Shown piece by piece: positions 1 to 12,059 of a stretch of DNA of 64,000 nucleotides. The notes beneath the pieces were generated by a model. It had not been told where the DNA came from. It saw only the letters and a program-made list of their open reading frames with translations, and made no database searches. Source of the stretch: Neckera pumila (Eukaryota; Streptophyta; Bryopsida; Hypnales; Neckeraceae); contig OZ018409.1 in the NCBI GenBank assembly GCA_963969595.1, positions 38,577,282 to 38,641,281 of the forward strand, in the 5' to 3' direction. How positions within the stretch are numbered: the first letter of the stretch is position 1; each line of letters opens with the position of its first letter. The translations under genes were made by a program, and so were the position numbers.

Positions 1-1
1 C

Positions 2-114
2 CGATGGATCGGTGCCCATTGCTTCACCGAGCTGCACGACAAGGAGCGCTTTTATGCGGGTGGGTGGGTCAACCGCTTAGACTGTAGTGGAATTTCTGCC
101 CACTGGGCAAGCAT
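2..114 (+). CDS. possible exon end of an unidentified gene (partial)
   Basis: An open frame enters from outside the window at base 2 and reads about 37 codons (beginning RWIGAHCFTELHDKE) until the sequence GTAAGT at 115-120, a strong plant 5' splice donor. Without splicing the frame would stop at 116. The stretch is clearly GC-richer than the AT-rich DNA that follows, which fits an exon giving way to an intron. I do not recognise the protein, and 37 codons are too few to assign a family. It could also be a chance open frame in a GC-rich fragment. Confidence 0.3.
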
Positions 115-120
115 GTAAGT

Positions 121-351
121 CCTCCCTAAGCGCAGGGGGAAGTTCTCCCCCTGTTCTCCGGCCCAGAAGTTTGTTTCACTATTTTGTGATAGACGTTAAT
201 TATGTAATTCTGATAAATAATTGGAAGACTCAATTTCAAAATTGGAAGTTGATCTTTCAAACTTGAAACCCTTACTCTGTATTTTTTCCTCTATCAATGG
301 AAATTGTCTATGTATTTAAAACTTCGTAAGAAAAAAATAAAAAATAAAAAA
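121..351. other. AT-rich spacer or intron start
   Basis: AT-rich DNA right after the putative splice donor. I see no open frame or repeat end that I can support. It could be the start of an intron that holds the mobile elements downstream. Confidence 0.4.
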
Positions 352-1849
352 TTAAGGATTAAGGATAGTCTAGATTTCCAAAATTGTGGAGATATATTAT
401 AAAATGCAACTTAGAATAATAATTTAATGATCACTCTCAAACAATAGTTGTAAAATATGATCCATAGATCATATCCATAAGGTTAGATCAACTAGTACAC
501 CAACCTATATTTTTTTCAATAAGATATGAAGCCAAAAATTAAAAATTCCTTCTAAAATCAGCTGTAATATGAATATTTGTGATTTTCACAAGAATAATTT
601 TTTAAAGTTCAACAAGTTATGTTCTAATCATAGTGATCTTTAAAGATTTTTATATTATTTTTTTATTCAAGTCATTTTTGAAGGGTCATCTCTTGAATTG
701 AAAACTTTATTTTTAAACCCCTAAAGGACCATTTGTCCCCTCGAGGGACAATTTGGGTCCAGGTAGGTTCCTACTGTCTCAATTTTTAGTGATATTTTTG
801 GGGATTTTTTGAGGTTGTGTATTTTTGCAAGAGCTTTGTGAATATATGATTTTTATTTTAATTGATGTCTGGGAGCAAAAGTTATGGCACAATAAGCAAA
901 ATTGGAGTTCGGCAGGCAACCCAAAAAAAATCACAAAAAGTCAAAATCATTTTTTTCCAAATTTTTTTCCAAAGATTATATTTTTGTTGACATGCCAAGC
1001 TTTGTTTTATTCAATCTGGACTAATAATGAGAAAGTTTTGGACAATCTTAGTTTTTCGGGCAATCTAAGCGTCTTCTTGAAAAAATGACTTGTATAATTC
1101 ATTTTTGAATGCAATTTTAGAATTTTTCAAAAAAAATTGTTAGACAAGGTTAGATTTTCTTGCTAGAACAATCCCAACATTGGCATTGTTGTGATTCAAT
1201 TCCATCTAAAAGCTATTAACAATTTAGTTTCTTCTTCAATCTTTAATCCACCTCTACTTAACAATTTTTTAACGAGTGAAAATTAAGTGCTCTTTTTCCT
1301 CATTTTTTTGCTAGATTCAAAATTCAATTATTTAATATAAACAAATAGAAATCAAAATCAGTAGTGCAAAAAATTTGAACTAAAACGACTCAAAGCCAAA
1401 AAATCTAGTCAAGCAAGGTGCAAAAAAACTTGTTTTCTTCACTTTAAATGCATATATCTTACAATCTACATGGTCAAAGTTTCTAAAATTTCTTCCATGT
1501 ATTCATATACTAGTCAAGTACAAGATCTTACTGTTGGATATGCAAAAAAAAAAAAAAAAAAAAAATTCTAAAGTTCTTTTCTCTTTGCAATAGAAATGAC
1601 AATTTTAAGTGTTTTTTGATAGGAAAATCACCTTGGTCCTTTAGAGGTTAAGACCAAACCTTCTGGTATCCTTTGAACTATAGAATATTTGCAAAGCAAA
1701 GTCTTAAGAATCTATACCGTACAAATGTTAAAGAAATAACACAAGAATCTTCAAAACAAATTGATGGATGAAAAAATCCACTTTTGTGTACTTAGAATTT
1801 TTGCGTTCTTTCATTATTTGAAATTTGAACGTGGTCCTTCAGTGGTTAA
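352..1849 (+). mobile_element. family B TTAA element split by a family A copy
   Basis: Bases 352-712 and 1652-1849 together match one continuous stretch near 10.0-10.49 kb (shared text such as TTAGATCAACTAGTACACCA and GCAAAGCAAAGTCT). The left part near 370-450 also matches the complement of 8630-8739. The right end reads GGTCCTTCAGTGGTTAA, a relative of the family A terminus. The intervening 713-1651 segment is a nested family A copy that the 10-kb paralogue lacks. No protein is encoded. Confidence 0.6.
713..1651 (+). mobile_element. family A TTAA element, copy A1
   Basis: A non-coding element of about 935 bp. The left end is TTAA, one extra A, then CCCCTAAAGGACC; the right end is GGTCCTTTAGAGGTTAA. 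Next to the left end lies TTGTCCCC-TCG-AGGGACAA, a short hairpin kept in other copies. The interior is AT-rich with homopolymer runs, including a 22-A run at 1544-1565, and carries no meaningful open frame. The size, terminal inverted repeats and lack of coding fit a MITE-like non-autonomous element. TTAA target duplication is known for piggyBac-type elements; that assignment is inference. Confidence 0.8.
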
Positions 1850-2127
1850 CCATTTGTAATAAATAACAAATTTTCATATTTTTCCAAAGGTGAAAATATA
1901 AAACGTGTGAATATAGAAAACAAAAAATTAAAAAAAATTGTTGGAGTTATTTAGAGAGATTTGGCATTCATTCTCTTAGCTATTTTGTTCATTAGAATTA
2001 ATCATAAAGTGGGTCAATATGGGACCAAGAGTTGGAGATTGAAAAAAACATAGGACAGAACTCCTTAGAGTACTAAAACTGAGGTCTAATGGAATTTGGT
2101 GCCATGTTTCTTTTGTACTATTTCTAA
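1850..2127. other. AT-rich spacer
   Basis: AT-rich DNA between two TTAA elements. I see no gene and no recognisable repeat end inside it. Confidence 0.4.
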
Positions 2128-3045
2128 TTAACCCCTAAAGGCCCAAGGCCTTTTTCCTGCCGAAAAACACCCAAACTGCCAGTTTCATAGCAAACAGTAA
2201 AAAAAATTGAAAAATGGTTATTTTGCACATCTAGCCGTAGGATCTTACACCTAACTAGTATGAGAATGTGTGGAAAAAATTTCAGAAATTTTGATCACAC
2301 AAATTGCGAGACATCTGCTTTTAAATTGAAAAAAATAAGTTTTTCAACACATTGCAAGACTAGATTTTATGGCTTTGAACATTTTTAACGTAAACGGTTT
2401 GCACTACAGAGTTTTGAGCCTTAAATTTTTATAGTGGAGAATTGAGTTGAGAGTCTAGGGAAAAGAAAACCCCAAAAAACTTATTTTCATTATTAAAAAA
2501 ATTGTTAAGTAGAAGTAGATACAAGAGAGAAGGAAAATCTAAAATATCAATATCTTTTATATGGAGTTAAAAGCACTAATCCCAATGGTAAGATTGTTCT
2601 AGCAAAAAAAAAAAACCTTGTGAAACTTTTTTTTCGAAAAATTGTAAAAATTGCATTCAGAAATGAATCCTACAAGTTATTTTTTTCAAGAAGATGCTCT
2701 AAGTGCCCAAAAAACAAGATTGTCCATAATTTTCTCATAATAAATCCAAATGAAATGAATCAAAGCTTTCTACATAGATAAAAATATAATCTATAAGAAA
2801 AAAAAAATTAAAGAAATTAAAAGTTTGGAACTTTTTTTTGCTGCCCCCCTTTCCCTTGTTTTGAGCTTATTTGGGCATAACTTTTTTTCCCGGGCACCGA
2901 TTGAAACAAAGTAGATATTTCCACGAAGCTTAGCAATTTTTTTATCTTTAAAAAAAGTTTCAAAAAATCACAACAAAAGTTCAACCCGTAGATACCTGCC
3001 CGAAATCCATTTATCCCCCAAAGGGACAATGGGCTTTTAGGGGTT
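2128..3045 (-). mobile_element. family A TTAA element, copy A2
   Basis: Starts TTAACCCCTAAAGGCCCAAG (2128) and ends GGGCTTTTAGGGGTT (about 3043), so it is family A in reverse orientation relative to A1. The right flank is TTCT instead of TTAA, so one copy of the target site is mutated. The left end contains AAAGGC-CCAAG-GCCTTT, a second conserved subterminal hairpin. The open frame at 2817-3029 on the minus strand is only the end region read through. Confidence 0.75.
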
Positions 3046-3210
3046 CTATCCCCCGTTTACAAACACAGAACAAACTTTACAATTAACTCTATTATTTGTT
3101 GAATTATATATATTTTTGACACAAATGATAGTACTTTTTATTATTGACATGAGAAACAATTATATTATGACTAACTAAGTTTAGCAAGTAGAGTTGATAA
3201 TATCGTGCAA

Positions 3211-3750
3211 GATTACCCCTAAAAGATTCATGACTCTGTTTTCACCAAAAAGAAACTTTAAAACTATTGTTTCTAATACAAAGAGCTATGATAAATTTTT
3301 CTACTTTTTTGTACATTCAGACATCAGATCTTGCAATAGACTTTTATGAGGATGTGTGGAAATAAGTTTAACAATTTGACCTAGTAGATTCCAAGGTAAT
3401 AGTGTTCAAAGTGAAAATAAAATATTTCTTAGCACCTTGCTTTACTAGGTTTTCAAATTTTGACCCACCTTAATTTAATTTTTTTGCATTATAGAGTTTT
3501 GAAGGTTGAATCTCTACGGAACTAAAATGAAAATCTAGCAATTGTTGCACTCACAAATATCTTGCAATTTATCTTTGCGGTCAAAGTTTGTGAAATTTAT
3601 TCCACACGTTGATATGCTAGTCTAGTGCAAGATCCTATGTGAGATATGCAAAAAGAAGCCTTTTTTTGAACTTTTTTGCTCTTTATAATAGAAATCACAG
3701 TTTTGAATGGTTTTTGATGAAAAAAGGCCTTGGGACCTTGGGTTTAAAAG
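3211..3750 (-). mobile_element. shortened A/E-like TTAA element
   Basis: Starts ATTACCCCTAAAAGATTCATG, then follows the reversed family E end (TGTTTTCACCAAAAAG at about 3237). Further along it resembles family A and ends near GGCCTTGGGACCTTGGGTTTAA. It looks like a chimeric or internally deleted member of about 540 bp. The short open frames within it are not coding candidates. Confidence 0.5.
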
Positions 3751-3914
3751 AATTGTTAAATAAAAATAAATATAGGAAGAAACAGAAGATTAAATCATCA
3801 AATGTTCAAAAGTGGAATTGAAACATGTTAGTCCTAACAATGAGACTGATGTATCAAGTAATTCATATCATATGGACATCCACTAGAAGAAAAACTTGTT
3901 TGCCACAACCGATT
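3751..3914. other. AT-rich spacer
   Basis: AT-rich tail after the shortened element. Nothing further seen. Confidence 0.35.
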
Positions 3915-4215
3915 AAATAACAACTAAGTGTCCTATATGATTGTCTTGTTATTAGCACCAAATCTTATCAATACTTTGTTTAAGTTGCAAAACAATTGTA
4001 AAAGAAAGTGTAGAATTACAAGAGTGTAACAAATTTCAAATTCAAAGTTAATGGCAGCTATTTTCTATCCAATATTCATCGCAATTGTCAATGTAGATAA
4101 GTCTATGCTCCATGAACTCCACCATGGCAATCTACAATCACAGAGAAACTAAATTTGACTACAAAACAACTGCAACTGCAGTTGCACAAAAGCTAAATAC
4201 AACTAGGAAACATCT
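3915..4215 (+). repeat. dispersed repeat L, copy 1
   Basis: Matches 29845-30135 over about 300 bases. Shared blocks include GTTATTAGCACCA and TGTCAA-GT-GATAAGTCTA. Neither copy has a convincing open frame or recognisable terminal repeats, so I call it only a dispersed repeat. Confidence 0.55.
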
Positions 4216-5549
4216 ACAACTATTAAATGATTATTATTTTTTAGTCAAAATATTGTGAAATTTGTTGTTTACTAGTTATAATAACTCCACTTTGTACAAC
4301 AATTACAACTGCAAGTTGACTATGAATGATTCTGTTGCATGAGTTGCCCTTGAAAACCATTGTCTAACCCTAATGAAGTATTGTCCTTTATACATTAGCC
4401 CTATGACGCCATTTTTAGAAATTTCTACATCAATTCCTTGAAGCCACACACCACAGTGTTAGAGCACAAGTTTCATTGAGACTTGTTTCATGTCCAGATC
4501 TAACCTTGTGCAACCATTGAGTAAATCTAGAAAGCATTGGCACATCTTGGAAGCAGGCGGATTTTCGTGGTGTCACCAAGGTTTCATGAGTTTGCAGATG
4601 AATTCTTTGGCTGTGTTGTTGGTAGAAGAGAGTGAGTTTATTTTATTTGTAGGTTCTAAACTAATGGTGCAAAGTCTAGAAGGGAAGGGACAAAAGGTTG
4701 GTTCAATGAGGGTTTGTTTTTGTCGTGTCACCATATTGTTGCGGTCATTTGGAAATTGGATCTTGCGTAAGGAAGTAGCAGCTCAATGGTCAGAAGTTCT
4801 ATTGTAAACAATTGTAATCTACAAAGTAATACAAAGGCAGTGATCATTTGGTATAGTGATTGTATAAATAGTCAATACTGCCTGAAGTAGCAATGCATGA
4901 GGCATAGGAAGTATGGACATGTTTTGTAATGATTTCATGGATTTTTGTTTTTTGTGCAAAACCATTTTCATTGTTGGTATACCATGTTATTTGTATTGCC
5001 CATGTGGAGTCATTCTTGAATGTCAAGGTGGTCAAAAGTTAATGGCTCTTTTCAGTCGCTTGAAATTGTTTGACTACCAAACAAATGGGATGCAATTGAT
5101 AAAGGTTGTTGCAAGAAACACTTGCCGGTTTTGGCTTAAAACGACCTATTTCAGTGAATACTATGACTTTTGGAAAAATAAAATTTAATAAAATAAAATA
5201 TGGATAATTTGTAAATCATTAAAAATAGTATGTCTTTGAAAATTTAGACTTAGAAAAATTTGTCTCTAAAATTTATGCACAAAAAAAGCACGATGTAAAA
5301 TCCCAAGAAAATGGACACTTTGATGCTTGATTTTTAGAAAATAGTAAAAAAATTCAAAGAAAATTCATGTAAATTCAAATTTTCTAACTTGAAGATGCTC
5401 CTTCTCAATCATTTTCATCTTTGGAAAAAAATAATTGTATTCTCTGCACTTGCTCAAAGGTAGTGCACTTTAAGCATATATGGAATAAAACAATTGTTCT
5501 TGTAGTTGAAAAAACTTCATATTCTTCTAGTAATATTTGTTTTGAAAAT
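4216..5549. other. AT-rich stretch with unassigned open frames
   Basis: Holds open frames at 4490-4807 (+), 4844-5035 (-) and 4913-5188 (+). The 4.5-5.1 kb part is less AT-rich than its flanks and may be a decayed coding relic. None of the translations shows a motif I recognise, and the overlapping frames on both strands argue against a single intact gene. Confidence 0.3.
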
Positions 5550-5900
5550 TTGTGAAAATTGAGTTAAATATGAATCCTATATATAGTTTTTCATGAAGAT
5601 GCCTTGATTGCCTACAAAACAAGACTCTTTACAATTTTCACATTAATAATCCAAATGGAATTAAATCAAAGATTTTTATTTAAATATAAAAATATTTTAT
5701 AAAAAAAAAAAAATCACATTTTTGCATCTTTTTCCTTTGCTTAGGCTCAAGCATTTTGTGATTAGGAGGGTTGACTTTTTCCCCATGTACCAAATGAGAT
5801 AAATATCATGTTCTTAGAAATATGCAACATTCCTATACTTTCAAAAGAAAGTGAGGATAAATAAAGCAAAGATTGACATCATATAAACGAGCCTAAAAGC
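5550..5900 (-). mobile_element. degenerate family A fragment
   Basis: Short blocks typical of the family A interior occur in order: GAATCCTA..AG-TTTTTCA-GAAGATGC, then a stretch on AACAAGA-T and TCCAAATGGAAT-AATCAAAG. Both ends are lost. It directly precedes the TTAA of the next element. Confidence 0.45.
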
Positions 5901-6484
5901 TTAACCCCTAAAGGACCGAGGCACATTTGGGGCACAAATTGCAAAAAACTGCCACTTTTCAAGTTAGTGAGAAAATAATGCAGTTTAAAATTTTTTTTTT
6001 TTCAAAATTCAACTGTAAAAATTTAACTAGACTATTATGGGAATGTGTGGAAAAAGAATTTAGAAACTTTGACTTCATAGATTGAAGGTTATAATGTTTG
6101 AAGCTAGAAGGAATGCTTGTTTTTTACCTTACTGCCCACGGCTTATAGACTTTAACTCCTGCTAAAGTGAGATTGTTACACTATACAATTTTTTTTTACA
6201 TTTGCATCTTAGATCATGTAGATTATATACCTGCCAAATTTTAGAATTATTAGAGGAGTTTTGCACATGCTACCCAAAGCTACCCGAGCTGCCTCAAAAG
6301 TTTAGGGTAGCATAATTTTTTATTTAGGCACCCAATTAGAAAAGAAATTATATTCTTACTAAGGGGGTACATGTTCACATTTTGTATCAAAATTTTAAAA
6401 ACATTCGTTAAGAAGCGACTTCGTATACACCTACCCAAGATTACCTTTCTACATTCAATAGTCATTCAATTCTTTAAGGGTTAA
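5901..6484 (+). mobile_element. short TTAA element of about 580 bp, copy D1
   Basis: Begins TTAACCCCTAAAGGACCGAG at 5901 and ends AATTCTTTAAGGGTTAA at 6484, with TTAA at both ends. The interior differs from families A and E but is related to 11261-11800 in reverse (shared GGAGGAGTTTTGC- and CTACCC-like blocks around the middle). The minus open frame at 6280-6465 is not conserved and is not called as a gene. Confidence 0.65.
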
Positions 6485-8569
6485 AAAAACCATTCCAACA
6501 TTTTGGATGAATTGATAAACTATATTCTCATTAGTCAGACTTCTTTAATTTTCTATATATATTTGAAAATTTGGATAGTTTTTCCATAAAGAACTCTACA
6601 ATTCAAAAAAATCTTGATTTTTCTATAATTAACAAATAAAATTTGAGGTTTTTTAACGATAAAGTTTTATAATAAAAATCTTAATGATTAAAAATCCTTA
6701 AAATGGTCTTCTAATAAATTAAACGTCACAATAATAGTAAATTTATCACAAAATATTCAATTCGTTTTTGAGCTTATATTTTAAAAAAAAATCAATAGAA
6801 AGAACTGCATCCTTCCCTATTAATGGCTATAAGAATAGTGATTTTATAAATTTTGAGGAAGTGAAAATGAAATAAATAGGATTATTGAAGCTACATTTAT
6901 ATTTCAAGTTTAATTGCTTATTAAATCAAGAACTAAATATATTTCAATGTCTGACTTTTAAAATCCCCTGGGCTTTGCAATATTGTTTAACTTGTCTCTG
7001 AGAGTATAAGCAAAATTTGAACAATGAATGGACTTGTCAAAACTAAAACTCATTCAATATCAATTTGTTGAAGTTGTTTAATTTTATATTATCCATATTT
7101 TCTACTATGATCTCAGCTTGTTGACACAAAATTTCAATACATCAAGTCATTTCAAGCTACAAAACTTGAACTTTGTTATTTAAATCTCATATTTTCTTGA
7201 ATTACATCAATAACATCTCAATGGATGATAAACACATATTTGATTTGTAATTTCTATAAAATTTACTATATGATGAAATAACTTTAAAGCAAAGGGACAA
7301 TGAAAGTCAACCCATATTTTAATTAGGTAAGCTACAATACCTATGTTTCAAGAACATCCAAAATTTTACAAAATTTATGTGTAGACTTCTTTGAAAATAT
7401 ACCTACACGTCTATGTGGTTGGTTGTAAAAATAGATTTTATATATTTAGATTTAAAAATATATATAAATTGTCTCTTTTGTGGCCATTTTCTTTCAGACA
7501 CAAAGGATTGATGATTAATTGTATATAACAGAAAAAATCAAATGTAGCTTGGTAAGGTGTCATTGAAGATTAATCCCAACAACACATGCTAACAATTTCT
7601 TTTTTGACAAAAGTGGCTCTAGAATGCTTCTAAACCAATAACTAACTCTATTAATTCTTTGCCACCTTCAATAATCAACAGAGCCCTATTTCTACTTTTC
7701 TAATAAACTTATGGCAATTGAGTAGATGCCCTTGAAGACAATGTCACTACATTGATCCATGAGTCTAGAACTATTTTTTGGGGTTGGTGTAGACCAAACA
7801 CCTCACATTTGCATTGCTTGGCTTATCTTCTTTCTCTACAAATTCATTGGAATTCATTGGTGGTATATTAATCTAAATAAATACTATACTATAAAAAGTT
7901 AAAAACTTCAATAAAATCTCTATTTTGGAAACATTGTTATATATATATATATATGAAACAACAATGCTAATAAAAATTAGTCAGTTTTATTTTCTTAAAT
8001 ACTTAAACTTAGAAGCTTGAAAAAAGGGTTTAACTTTCACATTCAATTGAATTCCTCTAATATAGTCAAATTAGTCAAGTGACTAGTTAATCTTATAGCA
8101 AAGTGTTTAATCCTTGAAGGAACATAAGACCACCAAGTGACTTCTACAACACAAATTATTGTACCCCTAGTCTTTTGGGGGTTAAGCATTGCTAAAATTA
8201 ATCTATACCTTCGAATTCCCGATCATTTATGAGCATTTTAAGAATGCTACATGTATATTATTATAAGTACATCTATTGATATTTAATAACCATGGTTTTA
8301 ACTTATCACTCAATGATGAGGATGTTCATAATCATAAGCAAGATTTCATTGACTACACAAATACAATGCATTATAATGATACTGTATGTAGTTTTTGTGA
8401 TAAATTTTAAAATATTTACTCGAGGATCAATTTTACAGTATAGTGCTCGAATTCTTCAAACATACTAAAGGCCCACAAAGCACTTTTTATGAATAGATTG
8501 CATTAGTTTTGCATCAAAATATTCATTGTTGCATCAAAATGTAAACTAGAACTTCCGATTCATTATTCC
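6485..8569. other. long AT-rich stretch without genes
   Basis: No supported gene. It contains a TA microsatellite at about 7938-7954 and a possible decayed element end at 8163-8187 (CCCCTAGTCTTTTGGGGGTTAA). Otherwise the composition is AT-rich and I can see no terminal inverted repeats. Confidence 0.4.
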
Positions 8570-8739
8570 ATTCTGAATTCATTGAGCCTTTTCCAACAAT
8601 ATTCAATACTACTTCTAGTTCAAAAATTTTACAACTATTATTTGAAAGTGATCATTAAATTATTATTCTAAGTTGCATTTTATTATGCATCTTCACAATT
8701 TTGGAAATTTGGGCTACTCCTTGGCCTATAAGGGATTAA
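8570..8739 (-). mobile_element. family B fragment (end only)
   Basis: Bases about 8630-8700 are the reverse complement of 370-450. The end reads GGCCTATAAGGGATTAA at 8736-8739, which gives family B a terminus of the form TTAATCCCTTATAGGCC. Only one end of the element is present. Confidence 0.5.
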
Positions 8740-8803
8740 CGAAATGAAATTCACTATGAACTCTCTCACATAGTAGTATGTTCTTTTTGAGTGGATCTAT
8801 CCT

Positions 8804-8822
8804 CCCACCCACCCACCCACCT
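8804..8822 (+). repeat. CCCA microsatellite
   Basis: About five tandem CCCA units. Confidence 0.8.
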
Positions 8823-9400
8823 ACCCAAGACAAAAAATTGTTATCTCCATGACCTTAGACCATCAAATTTTAATTAAGGCATTTGGGATAACAAACTACT
8901 ATACATAGTAGTATGTCACATTTCTATATTTTTATATCCATTGAATATTATCATATTCTCATTTTGTATACATTTAACCCTAGAAGAACACCTAGAAGGA
9001 TATTATTGTGGATACTAAATGTCTGATGGATGACAAAGAACACGATATTCAAAAGTGCACGATGGATGACAAAGAATCCTTTTATACAAGACAAATGTTC
9101 ATGCTTAGAATTTTGTGTGAAAAGGGGAGGTCTTGCATAATAGTTTGATCTTCAATGAGTACTCTTGAGGAATTTTCAGCAAACGATTCACCCGGTACCA
9201 TAAAGGACGATTTATATGGTGACCAGCCCACCTTACTGGGGTTAATTCTGAAGCCATTTACATTGAAAAAAAACACCTCTCCTTGCTTAAAAGTGCCCTG
9301 TTTTCAAAAGAAGATGGATGGTGTGTTTGTGTTATGGGTGATTATTTGGACGCTGACAGTTGGCCTAGTCCTTGATCCAGGTGACCGGCATCAATACCAT

Positions 9401-9528
9401 GGGTCATAATTTTTTCCACAATTTTATTGCTACTTGTAAAATTGGGTATAATCCTCATGAGTCCGGGTCATAATTTTTTTCACAATTTTATTGCTACTTG
9501 TAAAATTGGGTATAATCCTCATGAGTCC
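9401..9528 (+). repeat. 64-bp tandem duplication
   Basis: Two head-to-tail copies, 9401-9464 and 9465-9528, each starting GGGTCATAATTTTTT and ending CTCATGAGTCC. They are almost identical, so the duplication is recent. The short open frames at 9155-9409 and 9427-9639 run through it and are not convincing genes. Confidence 0.85.
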
Positions 9529-10004
9529 AAGTCCGTGATGCTCCATCATTTATACAGTACTTCAACAATTTTCATGAGATGTATACACAAAAGTACAGTA
9601 CTTAAGGCAAGGCCTGGCCAGGGGAACCTCATCCAATAGTTGTGAATTTCCATCCTCAAAAATATTGGTGATTGCAGTCATTTGAATGATGTCCAAGTCC
9701 TTACAAATGGGGTCGGTGGTAAGTACTTCATATTCGGATTTCATCACGGGCTTTTGTGGAGATTTTTTAAGTTACTCATTTGCATTTTTTGTTTTTGTCC
9801 ATTGACATTTCATTTTGGTTGCACAAAGAACACCATATTCAAGGTGGGCTTCAGTCTTTAGTATCACAAGGATTGTGTTTTTTATGTTCAAATTATTTTT
9901 GGAAATAATTTGTATTTGAGACTTTCCCTTGACATTCTAAAGATTTGTAATAAGTTTCAAAGTGCACATTCTTACTTTTTAGTGTTTCATCAAGAATTCT
10001 ACAC
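9529..10004. other. intergenic stretch
   Basis: No supported gene. A block resembling 9030-9050 (CAAAGAACAC-ATATTCAA) recurs near 9826, so this is probably older repeat DNA. Confidence 0.35.
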
Positions 10005-10486
10005 AATATGATTCATAGGTCATATTCATATAGTTAGATCAACTAGTACACCAACCAATATTTTTCAATAAACTGTGAAGCCAAAAATTGAAAGTTCCTT
10101 CTAAAATCAATTATAGATTTAATATTTGTGATTTTCACAAGGATTTTTTTCTTTCAAGTTCAAAATATAAAGTTTTAGTTATAGTAATTTTTGAATATTT
10201 TTATTTTATTTATTCAAATCATTTTTGAAGGGTCATTTTTTGAATTGAAGAATTTACTTTTTGAGGCCATGCCTACAAGTACCCTTTTGAATTGTAGAAT
10301 ACTTGCAAAGCAAAGTCTGCAATATCCATATCATACAAATGTTAAAGACCTATCACAAGAATCTTCAAAACAATCAATGGATGAAGAAAAAAAACATTTT
10401 TGGTGTGCTTGGGACATGTTTGCATTCATTTGTTGTTCGAACTTTGAAGGTTTGGTCTTTAAGGGATTAAACTCTGAGAATTAGAA
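10005..10486 (+). mobile_element. family B element without the A insertion
   Basis: Matches 470-712 joined to 1652-1849, but has no family A element inside. At the join it reads TTTTTGAGGCC where the filled copy has TTTTTAA-element-TTAAGACC. The right end is TTTAAGGGATTAA. It therefore serves as an empty-site control for A1. The 97-codon open frame across it is not shared with the other copy. Confidence 0.6.
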
Positions 10487-11260
10487 ACCAAAATTACATA
10501 TGAGAGGGTGAAAATGTGAATCTACTTGGAACCAAAAAAACAAAATTGTGACCCAAATGTGTGGGCTTTATGCACAATTCATCCACAACCCTAGAAGACA
10601 TACACCGTTGGATTGACAATTGAACAACTAGCATTTTTCATTTGGATGTCATTTTAACATTTGACGCTGGGCATGCTCAAACATGGCACCAAGCGGATAA
10701 GAATACATGACCATTTTGTAGCTTCTCATAGATGTAGAAAATGAAATAATGATCTAAATTGGAAGTGCCATGTATCATTAGATTAGTTCATCAGAGTTAA
10801 TTGTAAAGCTTGTCCATAGTTGTAATAGTAGTGTCAGTTGAAGGTTTAAGTAAAAAATTGTACAAAAGAAATACAACACCAAATTCCATCATATCCAAGT
10901 TTGGATGCTCTAAGGAGTTTTGTCCTCTATTTTTCTCAATCCAGCTCTTGATCCTACATTGCACACATAGTTACAATTACAATTACAATTACAATTACAA
11001 TTACATTACAATTTATAATTAACTCTAACATGTAAACAAACTTTTATCCCTACTATAGTACTCCTTGTGTTTTTGAATAATATCAATGCTTCCTTTGCAA
11101 AACACAAAGGAAACACCGGTATTATTCAGAATCAGAGGGAATACTATATACCTCAATTCATACACCTTCTATGTCAAATTCACAAAAAATTCATGATACA
11201 ATTAGGCTCTCCAAACCTTTATTCTAAGTTAAATTACAATTAATCACTATATTGAGCTTT
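10487..11260. other. repeat host DNA with a TTACAA microsatellite
   Basis: The part from about 10855 to 10975 matches the flanks of the inserted element at 34.5-34.9 kb (AAAGAAATACAACACCAAA, GAGTTTTGTC). About six TTACAA repeats lie at 10971-11005. No gene seen. Confidence 0.45.
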
Positions 11261-11800
11261 TTAACCTTTAAAGAACTAAGTGTTTGTTTAGTGTATGCAA
11301 GAAGTCTGAAGTAGATTCCTACGAAGTCATTTTTAGTTGGATGTTCATGAAATTTGGAAATAATGTATAAACATTTACCCCCTTGACGATAGTCTTTTTT
11401 TTTTTTTTTATTTCCCTTTGATCGGGTGCCCGGATCAAAAGTTATGCTACCTAGAACTTTTGGAACAACTCGGGCAGCTTCGGGTAGCGTGCGCAAAACT
11501 CCTCCTGTAATTTTGATATTTTGCAAGTTTGTAATTTACATGATACATGATGCAAATGTAAAACAAAAATAACCATGTGTAGTGTAAAAATCTCACTTTA
11601 GGAGGAGTTAAAGTTTGTTGACCTTGTCGGGCAAGGTTGGATAAAAACTCAATTTTTTCCTAACTTCAAATATTATAATCTTTCAATCCATGTGTTCAAA
11701 GTTTCTGAATTTTTTTCACACATTCCCAAAGATGTCTAGTACAAATTTGTACGATTGAATTTTGTAGAAAAAAACGATTTTTTTCTTTTTTTGAAGCCCT
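11261..11800 (-). mobile_element. short TTAA element, copy D2, truncated
   Basis: Begins TTAACCTTTAAAGAACTAAG at 11261 and shows, in reverse, the interior blocks of the element at 5901 (for example the GCAAAACTCCTCCTGTAATTTT region). The far end fades near GAAGCCCTAAAAG at about 11795, without a clear TTAA. Confidence 0.5.
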
Positions 11801-12059
11801 AAAAGTTCCGGCCCCCAATTGTCAACTGGCTCTTACACCCTCAGCTCATTTCTGAACTGGTTGGTCATAACTTACAACAAAGTGAGGAGGGTGAAAGTTG
11901 AATTGATGGGCAACACCCTCACATGACTCTCAAGAGCCTCGCACATGAGCCCTCTTGGCTGGGTTTGGGACCCTAGGTGAGGGCCGGAAAGGCTGGGTTG
12001 GGGCAACTCAGCCCAAACGGGTTTGGCCCGCCTTCCCCGTCAGGCCCAGCCTTTACGGG
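11801..12059. other. GC-rich spacer before the Harbinger element
   Basis: An unusually GC-rich block (11,930-12,060) with GGCCCGCCTT-CCCGTCAGG, a sequence resembled in direct orientation at about 15265-15285. It could contain the left end of the Harbinger element, but I could not find matching terminal inverted repeats. Confidence 0.3.

Noticed and set aside
83..115. Peptide text resembling a translated primate Alu (DCSGISAHW)
   Set aside because: A few matching residues only. The surrounding DNA has no Alu sequence and the window is plant-like.
825..1088. Open frame of 87 codons in copy A1, and its relatives in other family A copies (for example 32038-32265)
   Set aside because: The frames lie within the non-coding repeat, appear on different strands and are broken in other copies, so they are chance frames in a repeat.
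8975..9000. TTAACCCTAGAAG as a canonical piggyBac terminus
   Set aside because: The first bases resemble the known terminus, but no matching end or element body could be found nearby.
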